47,519 nt of DNA from Actinobacteria bacterium Ga0077541 (GTDB taxonomy: Bacteria; Actinomycetota; Thermoleophilia; Miltoncostaeales; Miltoncostaeaceae). How positions within the stretch are numbered: position 1 is the stretch's first letter; every line of letters begins with the position of its first letter. The notes beneath the pieces were generated by a model that had not been told where the DNA came from, searched no databases, and was given only the letters and a program-made list of their open reading frames with translations. This document shows positions 23,488-31,313 of this stretch, in pieces. A program made the translations under genes and the position numbers. The stretch is from assembly GCA_001464995.1 (NCBI GenBank), contig LNEQ01000017.1:1-47519 (forward strand). Reading direction: 5' to 3'.

Positions 23488-24579
23488 GTGATACCCGCAA
23501 GCGGACTCGAAGCCCTATCGGTGCTGGCTGAGCGCGAGCTCGTCGCGTGCGGAGTCGAGCCAGGCGCGACGGTCGCGGTCCTCACGCAGGGGTCCGCGCG
23601 CGCGACCTACGCCGAGGCCTTTCGCACAGCGGCGCTGAGGATCGATGCTTTCACCTTCACCATCGATCTGCCCGACGACGGCCTCGTGCGGGGCGCCGGG
23701 GAACTCGGCGTCCGGGCGGCCGAAACCGGTCTCGGCGGGTTCTGTCCTTCCGCGGTTGCGGCATGCCGGGACAGCGACCTGGTGGTCGACCTCGTCTTCC
23801 TTCTCTGGTCTCGCGAGAAGGAGGAGATCCTCGCTGGGGGTAGCCGGATCTTGACCTGCATCGAACCCCTCGATGTGCTCGCTCGGCTGGCTCCGACGAG
23901 CCTGCAGCGAACGCGCGCGCTCGCCTGCCGCGAGCGCCTCGAACGCGCCACTCGCCTGCGCGTCACCAGCCCCGCAGGGACTGATCTCGTCTACGAGCTG
24001 GGGCAGTACGGCTACATCCATCAATACGGCATCGCCGACCAGCCTGGCCGTTGGGATCACTTCGCCAGTTCCCTCGTCGGCACGGTCGCACGAGACGGCG
24101 GGGTCAATGGGCAGTTGGTGTTCCAGCCGGGCGACATCCTCTTTCCCTACAAGCGCTACTTCGAGGGGCCCGTCCGCGTGGTCGTCGAGGCCGGGACGAT
24201 CGTCCAGGTCGAGGGGGGAACGGACGCTCTCCTCATGCGGGAGTACGTCGAGTCGTTCGGCGACGAGCGAGGCTGGGCGATCTCGCACATCGGATGGGGC
24301 CTGAACGAGAACGCCCGTTGGGATGCCCTGCTGACGGGCAGCGGGGGCGGAATCGGCATGGACTCACGATCGTTCCTGGGCAGCGTCATGTTCTCAACAG
24401 GACCGAATGCAGAGTTCGGGGGAACGAACGACACCCCGTGCCACATGGACATGCCTCTACGCGGCTGCAGCCTCTGGCTGGACGACGAACTGGTGATCGA
24501 TGACGGCCAGCTCGCGTCCTACCTGCTCGATCCGGTGACCGCCGACCTCGCGGAGGAGGCCACGTCTCATGAAGCCTGA
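23488..24579 (+). CDS. NicX-like 2,5-dihydroxypyridine 5,6-dioxygenase (M29-fold family)
   Basis: A 363-residue member of the family that joins M29 leucyl aminopeptidases and NicX, the mononuclear Fe(II) enzyme that opens 2,5-dihydroxypyridine to N-formylmaleamate. From memory, Pseudomonas NicX shares extended blocks with this protein: 'DLVVDLVFLLWSREKEEIL', 'RILTCIEPLDVLARL', 'GIADQPGRWDHF', 'AISHIGWGLNENARW', 'MDSRSF-x-GSVMFSTGPN-x-EFGG' and 'PCHMDMPLRGC'. The NicX iron ligands (His265, His318, Asp320 as I recall) correspond to H267, H319 and D321 here. Length also matches (about 350). It starts at GTG 23488 behind GGGAGA. This is the strongest clue to the island's substrate class, though the exact ring is unknown. 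Confidence 0.82.
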   Translation: MIPASGLEALSVLAERELVACGVEPGATVAVLTQGSARATYAEAFRTAALRIDAFTFTIDLPDDGLVRGAGELGVRAAETGLGGFCPSAVAACRDSDLVVDLVFLLWSREKEEILAGGSRILTCIEPLDVLARLAPTSLQRTRALACRERLERATRLRVTSPAGTDLVYELGQYGYIHQYGIADQPGRWDHFASSLVGTVARDGGVNGQLVFQPGDILFPYKRYFEGPVRVVVEAGTIVQVEGGTDALLMREYVESFGDERGWAISHIGWGLNENARWDALLTGSGGGIGMDSRSFLGSVMFSTGPNAEFGGTNDTPCHMDMPLRGCSLWLDDELVIDDGQLASYLLDPVTADLAEEATSHEA

Positions 24580-24670
24580 CGAGATGCGCCCGCTGTCGGC
24601 GCCCCGCGACACAACAGCGGGTATCGCCGGCAGATGGGGCGGCGCGCGACGAGATCGGGGGGTCGGATGA
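24569..24670 (+). CDS. Possible 33-residue bridging ORF
   Basis: An ATG at 24569 inside the NicX-like gene's last codons opens a 33-codon frame ending in a TGA that overlaps the creatininase-like ATG (ATGA). The peptide (MKPDEMRPLSAPRDTTAG...) matches nothing I know. It may serve only to carry ribosomes across the 87-nt gap, or be chance. Confidence 0.15.
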   Translation: MKPDEMRPLSAPRDTTAGIAGRWGGARRDRGVG

Positions 24671-25467
24671 GCCGTGAGGTGCGTTTCGAGAACCTGCGTG
24701 AGCCAGAGGTCAGGTCCTATGCGGCGGCGGATGCAACCGTGCTCATCCCCATCGGGGCCATCGAGCAGCACGGTTCCCACCTGCCGATCGATACGGACAT
24801 CTACATGGCCACCCGCATCTCGACCGGCTGTGCCGCGGCCTTCGACGACGTCCTAGTGGCACCTCCGATCCCATGGGGTCTGTCGAATGCCCATCTCGGA
24901 TTGGGCGGAACCCTGACGCTGCGCCCAGGCACCTTCCTCGCCCTTGCCGAGGACATCGTTGACAGCCTCGTCGCGTGCGGCTTCCGCCGCATCTGCTGGA
25001 TCAACGGCCACAACAGCAACAAGCCGATGCTCACGCTCTTCGTGTACGAGGCGAAGCGGCGGCACGGGATCTCCGTGGCCTCCCTGACCTACTACGACTT
25101 CGCGTGCGCCACGTTCGCCGAGGTCCGACGCAGTCCGATGGGCGGAGCCGGACACGCCTGCGAGTTCGAGACCTCCCTCCAGATGGATGCCCAACCCGGA
25201 CGAGTCGGTGACCCAGCAGGATCGGACCACCTCGTGGAGCCAATGACGCGATGGGACTTCCGAGACATCACCGACATGGGTATCGCCTCGGTGGGCTATA
25301 CGTTCGCCGAGCGATTCCCGAGGGGCGTGGCAGGCGCTGCGAGCGCTGCAACCGCGGAGACCGGGCGGATCCTCTTCGAGGCTGCGCTCGCCGGCGTGAC
25401 CTCGTTCGTTGGCGAGTACCGCGCCCTTCCGGTTCCCAAGCCGTACTCGGGCGACCAGCGCCGGTGA
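24667..25467 (+). CDS. Creatininase-fold amidohydrolase
   Basis: A 266-residue creatininase-family protein. The dinuclear metal ligands are present: E33 and H35 in 'PIGAIEQHGSHLPIDTD', D44 in the same motif, H115 in INGHNSN and E166 in GHACEFETS. The family hydrolyses cyclic amides (creatinine) and formamides (the FAPy deformylase ArfB of archaeal flavin synthesis). Next to a NicX-like dioxygenase, whose product is an N-formyl amide, a deformylase role is attractive. Known pathways use an alpha/beta-hydrolase (NicD) for that step. It starts at ATG 24667, and its stop overlaps the next gene (GTGA). Confidence 0.88.
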   Translation: MSREVRFENLREPEVRSYAAADATVLIPIGAIEQHGSHLPIDTDIYMATRISTGCAAAFDDVLVAPPIPWGLSNAHLGLGGTLTLRPGTFLALAEDIVDSLVACGFRRICWINGHNSNKPMLTLFVYEAKRRHGISVASLTYYDFACATFAEVRRSPMGGAGHACEFETSLQMDAQPGRVGDPAGSDHLVEPMTRWDFRDITDMGIASVGYTFAERFPRGVAGAASAATAETGRILFEAALAGVTSFVGEYRALPVPKPYSGDQRR

Positions 25468-26225
25468 ACGCCGAGTTCGACCTGAGCGGTCGAGTCGCCA
25501 TCGTCACCGGAGCTGGTCACAGCATAGGCCGGGCGACGGCGTTGGCACTTGCGGGCGCGGGCGCCGACGTCGCGCTCGCCGGTAGACGGATCGGCCCCCT
25601 CGAAGACACAGCCGCCGAGGTGACCCGCCATGGTGTCCGCGCGATGGCGATGGAGTGCGACGTGAGCGAGGAACGCGATGTCCGCCTCCTCGCCGAGCGC
25701 TGCGCACGCGAACTCGGGAGTCCTGAAGTCCTGGTGGCGAACGCTGGAGTGTTCCAGGAATGGGGACCGAGCGAGTTGCTCGGCCTCGAGGAGTGGGACC
25801 GCGTTGAATCGATCAACCTGCGCGGACTTTGGATCTGCTGTCAGGAGGTCGGTCGGCGGATGATCGCAAGCGGTCGCGGGAGCATCGTGACCATCTCGTC
25901 GATCGGCGGCATGGTAGCGATCCCGAACGCTGTTTCGTACACCGCCGCCAAGTTCGGAGTCGTCGGTATCACCAAGGCCCTCGCCGCTGAGTGGGCACAG
26001 CACGGAGTCAGGGTCAACTGCGTGGCGCCAGGCTATGTACGGCGCGATGTAGAGACGCTCGAGGACTCTCCCGAGGTTCTTGCCGGGGTCCTCGCTCGCA
26101 CGCCGATGGGGCGGCTCGGAGAGCCTCGCGAGGTCGGACTCGCCGTGGCGTTCCTGGCATCGGGCGCCGCAGGCTTCATCACCGGCGCGACGCTCGTCGT
26201 CGACGGCGGCTGGCTCACGACGTGA
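25464..26225 (+). CDS. Short-chain dehydrogenase/reductase (SDR), second copy
   Basis: A 253-residue classical SDR: TGAGHSIG (about 15-22, with Ser in place of the usual middle Gly), 'CDVSEERDV', 'VANAGVF', Ser in 'TISSIGGMVA', then S-Y-T-A-A-K, and the C-terminal 'GRLGEPREVGLAVAFLASG' and 'VDGGW'. It is clearly different from the SDR at 22544, so the two are not a recent duplication and probably act on different intermediates. GTG start overlaps the creatininase-like stop and TGATG joins it to the amidohydrolase. Confidence 0.9.
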   Translation: MNAEFDLSGRVAIVTGAGHSIGRATALALAGAGADVALAGRRIGPLEDTAAEVTRHGVRAMAMECDVSEERDVRLLAERCARELGSPEVLVANAGVFQEWGPSELLGLEEWDRVESINLRGLWICCQEVGRRMIASGRGSIVTISSIGGMVAIPNAVSYTAAKFGVVGITKALAAEWAQHGVRVNCVAPGYVRRDVETLEDSPEVLAGVLARTPMGRLGEPREVGLAVAFLASGAAGFITGATLVVDGGWLTT

Positions 26226-27301
26226 TGCCCTCCGAACCAGACGCCGTGATCGACTGCCAGTCGCACTGGCTGCCCCCCGTCTTCTTCGAGGCGCTACTGG
26301 GTCGCCGAGAGGCGCCCATGACGGAGCGGGCGAGTGACGGCTTCCGGCTCCACCTGACCGCGACGGACGTCCTCGAGGTGACTTCGCGGCAACTCGATCT
26401 CGGTGCCACCTTGGAGGAGATGGCGCAGCAGGGAGTCTCCACCGTTGTCTCCTCGGGATACCTCGGCGTTGACGATCTGCCGCGCGATCTCGGTCGGGAG
26501 GTCGCAGTCGCCCTCAACGAGGCCCGCGCTGAGGCCGAGCGCGCATATCCCGGGAGGTTCATCGGGCTGGCGACGATCCCGATGGGAGATCCCGCGGCCG
26601 CCCTGGAAGCGCTCGACGACGCTGCCGGCCGTCTCGGCCTGCGCGGCGTAAGCGTTCTGTCAAACGCGGCCGGACAGCCCATCGACCGCGAGGAGATGCT
26701 GCCGGTATATCTCCGTCTCGAAGAGCTTGGGATGCCGGTGTTCCTCCACCCGACCACGAGCATCGCCGCTACGGCACTCGCTCGCCACGGGCTCGAGTAC
26801 ATCCTCGGCTACATGCTTGACACGTCGGCGGCGGCGCTCGGACTGGTCCTCAGCGGCATCATCGAGCGCTGCCCCCGCCTCACCGTGGTCCACCCTCACC
26901 TCGGGGCGGTGCTGCCCTACCTCGCCGGCAGGATCGACTACGAATACCGCCAGCCATGGGCGATGGGGCGCGAGCTTCCGCACCCCCCGACCGACTACCT
27001 CCGAACCTTCTACACAGACACGGTGGCCCTCAACCCGGCGGCCCTCGGCATGGCGCTCGACTTCTACGGGCGCGAACGTGTGTTGTTCGGGAGCGACCAC
27101 CCGTTCTGGCCCGTGGCCGAAGGCATAGACATGGTTCGCGGCTCGCTGGGGCCCGACGCGGCCCGGGCGGTCCTGTCAGGCAACGCGTGGCGTCTCCTGG
27201 GGCTGGCCGGTGCCGAGGCGGCGATCGCTCCGGAGTCGCCGAGATCGGCGCACCGGCACGGCTGCGAGTTGGGCTCGCAGTCGCCACCCCCACGCACATG
27301 A
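26225..27301 (+). CDS. ACMSD/PicC-like amidohydrolase_2 family protein (probable decarboxylase)
   Basis: A 358-residue TIM-barrel protein of the amidohydrolase-2 group, which contains aminocarboxymuconate-semialdehyde decarboxylase and other non-oxidative aromatic decarboxylases. Metal-site positions are Q12-S-H14 (normally HxH), H175 in 'FLHPTTS', H223 in 'VVHPHLG' and D291 in FGSDHPFWP. 'SGIIERCPRLTVVHPHLGAVLPYLAGRIDYEY' is typical of the decarboxylase branch. In picolinate degradation a protein of this family (PicC) decarboxylates 3,6-dihydroxypicolinate to 2,5-dihydroxypyridine, the NicX-type substrate, so the pairing here is meaningful. The first His is Gln, which may change metal binding (related decarboxylases have Glu here). 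It starts at ATG 26225 in a TGATG junction. Confidence 0.85.
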   Translation: MPSEPDAVIDCQSHWLPPVFFEALLGRREAPMTERASDGFRLHLTATDVLEVTSRQLDLGATLEEMAQQGVSTVVSSGYLGVDDLPRDLGREVAVALNEARAEAERAYPGRFIGLATIPMGDPAAALEALDDAAGRLGLRGVSVLSNAAGQPIDREEMLPVYLRLEELGMPVFLHPTTSIAATALARHGLEYILGYMLDTSAAALGLVLSGIIERCPRLTVVHPHLGAVLPYLAGRIDYEYRQPWAMGRELPHPPTDYLRTFYTDTVALNPAALGMALDFYGRERVLFGSDHPFWPVAEGIDMVRGSLGPDAARAVLSGNAWRLLGLAGAEAAIAPESPRSAHRHGCELGSQSPPPRT

Positions 27302-27308
27302 GGACGAC

Positions 27309-28529
27309 ATGACGACACTCTCACCCGCTATCACCGGCCGCCTCGGCGATCGGCCCACGTTCGACTTCAGCGACGCGGAACGCGACCGGCGCTGGGCGCT
27401 CGTACGCGGAGGCGCGCGCGCCCGCGGTCTGGATGCCCTGATCGTGCAGGGGTCCTTCGGGTGCTACCGGGATTCGAACCAGAACCTGCAGTACCTCACC
27501 AACGTCAACAGCGAGGGATACCTCGTGCTGCCCCTTGTCGGTGAGCCGACCCTCTTTTCTTTCGAGAACGGCCTCTCCCCGAAGTGGGTCGAGGACTGGC
27601 GGGGGGCCATCCCCGACTTCGCAGGGGCGATCGTGTCGCGACTCGCGGAGCTCAGCCTTACATCGGGGCGGATCGGGCTTGTCGGGATGTCGGGTCTGTA
27701 CGGCGAGCTGAACGGCTTCCCCTATACGACGGTCGAGCGCCTTCGCGGCGCACTCCCCGACATCGAGTTCACAGACCACACCGATCTCGTTGACACGGGC
27801 CGACAGGTGAAGAGCGCAGAGGAGATCGAGTGCCTACGTGTCGGCTGCGACGCCATGCGGATCGTCTTCGACGCTGTCAGCGAGATCGCGCGTCCCGGAG
27901 TCAGGGACTTCGAGGTTCGGGGCGTGATCATGGACGTTCTCTTTCGTGCCGGTTGCGATCCTGGATCGATGATCCTCTACTGCCAGGGCCCCAACGTGAT
28001 GCACGGCGGCCAGAGCGGTGGCTGGCTCGAGCCGCGCCTCGACACACCGCTCGAGATCGGCGACATCATCCTCATCGAGCTCGACGCCGCCTATCTGGGG
28101 TACAAGGCGCAGTTCAACCAACCGTTCGCCGTCGGTGAGCCCGACGAGGAATGGGTCCGCATCTTCGCGGCGGCGGCCGAATCGTATGCCGCCGGTCGCC
28201 GAGTGATCCGAGCCGGCACCACCGTCGGCGAACTCGAGGCCGCCCTGCTCGGGCCGATCACGGACAACGGCTTCACCTTCGGCAATCCCGCGTTCCACGG
28301 TCTCGGGTTGGGGCTGGAGGCCCCGATGGGTACCTATCCACGAGTCAACTATGTCTCCGACGCCGCGTTCGTCCTCAAGGCGGGAATGGTCATCGAGTTC
28401 GAGCCGCACCCGATGAGTCCGTCGGGTCATCGCGGCGCAAGCCTGGGATGCCCCCTGGTGGTGACCGAGACCGGCGCGGACCAGATCCCGGACTGGTGGC
28501 TCCCTGAAGCGATCGTCCTCCCCACGTGA
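27309..28529 (+). CDS. M24 'pita-bread' protein of creatinase type, metal ligands lost
   Basis: A 406-residue M24-fold protein: an N-terminal creatinase/prolidase domain (about 15-165, 'GLDALIVQGSFGCYRDSNQNLQYLTNV') and a C-terminal pita-bread domain. In metal-dependent M24 peptidases the strand before 'GY' carries Asp, and a second Asp follows it. Here those positions are E257 (IELDAAYLGY) and Q268 (KAQFNQPF). H330 (FHGLGLG), E363/E365 (MVIEFEP) and a later VVTE remain. Loss of the Asp pair is also seen in creatinase, which hydrolyses a C-N bond without metal. It is thus probably a non-metal amidinohydrolase-like or C-N hydrolase, not an aminopeptidase. RBS-like GAGGA lies upstream of ATG 27309. 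Confidence 0.85.
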   Translation: MTTLSPAITGRLGDRPTFDFSDAERDRRWALVRGGARARGLDALIVQGSFGCYRDSNQNLQYLTNVNSEGYLVLPLVGEPTLFSFENGLSPKWVEDWRGAIPDFAGAIVSRLAELSLTSGRIGLVGMSGLYGELNGFPYTTVERLRGALPDIEFTDHTDLVDTGRQVKSAEEIECLRVGCDAMRIVFDAVSEIARPGVRDFEVRGVIMDVLFRAGCDPGSMILYCQGPNVMHGGQSGGWLEPRLDTPLEIGDIILIELDAAYLGYKAQFNQPFAVGEPDEEWVRIFAAAAESYAAGRRVIRAGTTVGELEAALLGPITDNGFTFGNPAFHGLGLGLEAPMGTYPRVNYVSDAAFVLKAGMVIEFEPHPMSPSGHRGASLGCPLVVTETGADQIPDWWLPEAIVLPT

Positions 28530-30130
28530 CCGGAGGGCCCGCACACACTCCCGAGATGCACGGCGCGGGCGGTGCGCACCGGGAGGAGCCGGCCGCGTCA
28601 CCTGCCTCAGGCCATGTCGCCATGATCGGTATCACGAAGCGGTTCGGGGCAGTGATCGCCAACAACCAGGTCGATCTCAACCTGGCTCCCGGGCGAATAC
28701 ATGCACTTCTCGGCTCGAACGGCGCGGGCAAGTCAACCCTGATGAACGTCCTCTTCGGGCGCTATAGACCTAGCGCAGGGGTGATCCTCGTGGATGGACG
28801 ACCTGTCGAGTTCGCGACTCCACGCGACGCCCTCTCCGCGGGGATCGGGATGCTGCCCCAAGAGATCGGTCTCGTTCCCAACATGACGGTGGCCGAGAAC
28901 GTACTGCTGGGCGATCGGCCGAGCTGGTCACCGGGATTCCGGCGCGCCGTTCGGGCGGGTGCGGTCGCCGAGCTCGCCGCGCGAAACGGGATTCCGGTCG
29001 AGCCGGAGAGTCTGGTAGGCGACCTTTCGATCGATGCGCAGCAGCAGGTGGCAATCCTTCGCCTGCTTCACCGGCGGGCGAGAACGCTCATCCTCGACGA
29101 GCCCACCTCAACACTCGGGCCGGCCGAGATCGCCCGCCTGTTCGAACTGCTACGTGCGTTCCGCGAGCAGGGTCACGTGACCGTGATCATCACGCACAAG
29201 CTTCGAGAAGCACTTGAGGTCGCCGACGATGTGACGGTTCTCCGTGGCGGCGAGGTGGTGCTGGCGGCGGAGCGGGCACAGGTCGATGAGACGTCGCTTG
29301 CGCACGCGATGGTCGGGGCTGCGCCCACGGGTGCGCTGCGCCGCGCCTCGCCGCGGCCCGAGCCAGCCGCCCCGATACTCGAAGTGCGCGGGCTGGTAGC
29401 GGACGGCGAGCACCGCTCACGCGCGGTGGACGGATGCGACCTTTGCGTTCACCCTGGAGAGATCGTCGGGCTGGTCGGCGTAGAAGGTAACGGTCAACGC
29501 GAACTCTCGGAGGCACTGTTCGGGGTGAGGCGCATCGTCAGCGGCTCGGTACGGATCGCCGGCGAGTCAGTCGATCACATGACCCCCGCGGCACTACATA
29601 CCCGCGGAGTCAGCATGATCTCCGAGAGCCGCCTTCGTTGGGACGTCCTGCCCCAGCTCACCCTCGCCGAGAATCTCGCGCTTGCCTCGGTCGCGGACCG
29701 GCGCCTCAGCCGGCACGGCTTCCTGCTTCGCAAGCAGATGCGCGCGGAGGCTGAACGACTCCTGAAGGAGTTCGGGGTGGTCCCGGCCGACCCCGACGCC
29801 CGGATGGGCGTGTTGTCGGGCGGGAATCAGCAGAAGGTCGTCGTCGCGCGAGAACTCGCCCGTCGGCCACGTCTACTCATCGCTGCGCAACCGACACGAG
29901 GGCTGGACATCGCCGCGACCCACGCCGTACACCGCCGGCTACTCGACCTACGCGCAGCGGAATGCGCGATCCTGATGATCACCCTCAATCTCGACGAGCT
30001 GTTCGCGCTAGCGGACCGGGTCGTCGTGCTCTTCCGCGGGCGCATCGTTCTCGACGCGCACACCGGGGAGCTCGATCTGCACGCGGTCGGGCGGGCGATG
30101 GCGGGCGTGACTCAAGAGGCGGCGGCCTGA
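28526..30130 (+). CDS. BMP-type ABC importer, tandem ATPase subunit
   Basis: A 534-residue protein with two ABC ATPase domains in one chain, as in nucleoside (BmpA/NupA-type) and sugar importers. Domain 1 has Walker A GSNGAGKST (63-71), a degenerate signature 'LSIDAQQQVAI' and 'LILDEPTSTLGPAEI'. Domain 2 has the usual degenerate P-loop 'GVEGNGQRELSEALFG', signature LSGGNQQKVVVARELAR and 'LIAAQPTRGLDIAATHAVH'. The degenerate sites are normal in this family and leave one or two competent ATP sites. The GTG start overlaps the M24 stop; an ATG at 28556 is an alternative. It powers uptake through the two permeases that follow. Confidence 0.93.
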   Translation: MTGGPAHTPEMHGAGGAHREEPAASPASGHVAMIGITKRFGAVIANNQVDLNLAPGRIHALLGSNGAGKSTLMNVLFGRYRPSAGVILVDGRPVEFATPRDALSAGIGMLPQEIGLVPNMTVAENVLLGDRPSWSPGFRRAVRAGAVAELAARNGIPVEPESLVGDLSIDAQQQVAILRLLHRRARTLILDEPTSTLGPAEIARLFELLRAFREQGHVTVIITHKLREALEVADDVTVLRGGEVVLAAERAQVDETSLAHAMVGAAPTGALRRASPRPEPAAPILEVRGLVADGEHRSRAVDGCDLCVHPGEIVGLVGVEGNGQRELSEALFGVRRIVSGSVRIAGESVDHMTPAALHTRGVSMISESRLRWDVLPQLTLAENLALASVADRRLSRHGFLLRKQMRAEAERLLKEFGVVPADPDARMGVLSGGNQQKVVVARELARRPRLLIAAQPTRGLDIAATHAVHRRLLDLRAAECAILMITLNLDELFALADRVVVLFRGRIVLDAHTGELDLHAVGRAMAGVTQEAAA

Positions 30131-30200
30131 TGGTCGGCGTGCCCCGCCTGCCACGGTCGCGGCAGGCGTCCGCGGGAGTCGCCGAGCGGGCGGGCGGGCG

Positions 30201-31313
30201 GTGAGGACACGCAACCCTGGGGCGGGCGCACCAAGCGCCGAGCGACTCCGAGGATGGTGCGCGAGAGTGGCCCGGAGCGTAACGACGAACCGCAGGCAGT
30301 CGCTCGGCGTGCTCCTTGCGACCCTGGCGTCGGCCGCGCTCACCGGGCTCGTGTTCGTCGCCCTCGGCGTCAACCCCATCGCCGCCTTCGCCGCGATGCT
30401 CGAGGGCGCCTTCGGCAGCGACTTCCGGCTCGGGCAGACCCTTGTCGTTACTACGCCGCTCGCTTTGACCGCACTCGCAGCCGCGATCCCTTTTCGGGCC
30501 GGCCTTTGGAACGTCGGCGGAGAGGGTCAGATGTACGCCGGCGCGATCGCCGCCGTCTCGGTCGCCCTCGGGATGCCTTCCGGCGTCTCCGGACCTGTCG
30601 TCGCCACCTCAGCGCTCGTGATCGGCGTCGTGGCGGGCGCGGGGTGGGGAGCGATCGCGGGCCTTTTCAAGGCCGGCTTCGGGGCGAACGAGGTGATCGT
30701 GACCCTCATGCTCAGCTTCGTGGCGATCGGCATCGCTCAGCTGCTGATAAACGGGGTCTGGACCGGTGCGGGCATCTCGGGGACCTCGCCGACGATCCCT
30801 ACCGATGTGGGCCTGATGAACCTCTGGCCGGGCACGCCCGTAGGACTCGGCGAGGTGCTCGGCGTCGTGGCGATCACGTCGGCCGCGATCATGATGGCGC
30901 GGACGCGCCTCGGTTTCGGGCTGCGGACCATCGGCATGTCCCCGGATGCCTCTCGGCTCGCCGGATTCTCGATCGGCCGTCTGCAGGTCTACGCGCTTGC
31001 GATCGGCGGCGGCTTCGCGGGGCTCGCCGGAGCGATCAACGTCGTCGGCATCAATGGGCTCCTGGCCCGGGACTTCTCGCCCGGGTACGGGTTCATGGGC
31101 ATCGCCGTGGCACTGATCGCCGGACTGCGGCCCCTGCTGATCCTGCCCGTCGCGTTCCTCTACGCGGCGCTGCTCGTCGGCGGATACAACCTCCCCGTCG
31201 AAGTCGGCATCTCGACGTCTGCCTCGTTGGTGGTCCAGGCCGTCCTGGTCCTCAGCCTCTTGGCGCTGGGTGCGATTCGAGCCCCGTCCCTCGGCGCTCT
31301 CGGGCGATCATGA
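30201..31313 (+). CDS. BMP-type ABC importer permease 1
   Basis: A 370-residue polytopic membrane protein of the branched-chain/BMP permease family. An about 45-residue cytoplasmic N-terminus precedes about 8-10 hydrophobic segments. Family marks are 'IPFRAGLWNVGGEGQMYAGAIAAV', 'GANEVIVTLMLSFVAIGIAQLLI' and 'TIGMSPDASRLAGFSI' (the EAA-like coupling loop that contacts the ATPase). It pairs with the next gene as a heterodimer. It starts at GTG 30201, 70 nt after the ATPase stop. A 24-codon frame (30130-30204) exactly bridges that gap with TGATG and GTGAG junctions and might couple translation. The stop overlaps permease 2 (ATGA). Confidence 0.92.
   Translation: MRTRNPGAGAPSAERLRGWCARVARSVTTNRRQSLGVLLATLASAALTGLVFVALGVNPIAAFAAMLEGAFGSDFRLGQTLVVTTPLALTALAAAIPFRAGLWNVGGEGQMYAGAIAAVSVALGMPSGVSGPVVATSALVIGVVAGAGWGAIAGLFKAGFGANEVIVTLMLSFVAIGIAQLLINGVWTGAGISGTSPTIPTDVGLMNLWPGTPVGLGEVLGVVAITSAAIMMARTRLGFGLRTIGMSPDASRLAGFSIGRLQVYALAIGGGFAGLAGAINVVGINGLLARDFSPGYGFMGIAVALIAGLRPLLILPVAFLYAALLVGGYNLPVEVGISTSASLVVQAVLVLSLLALGAIRAPSLGALGRS

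Noticed and set aside
24667-28529. A creatinine-to-sarcosine pathway from the creatininase-like and creatinase-like genes
   Set aside because: No sarcosine oxidase or dehydrogenase is present. The pair sits among NicX-like, HpaB-like and PicC-like genes, so family names alone are misleading.
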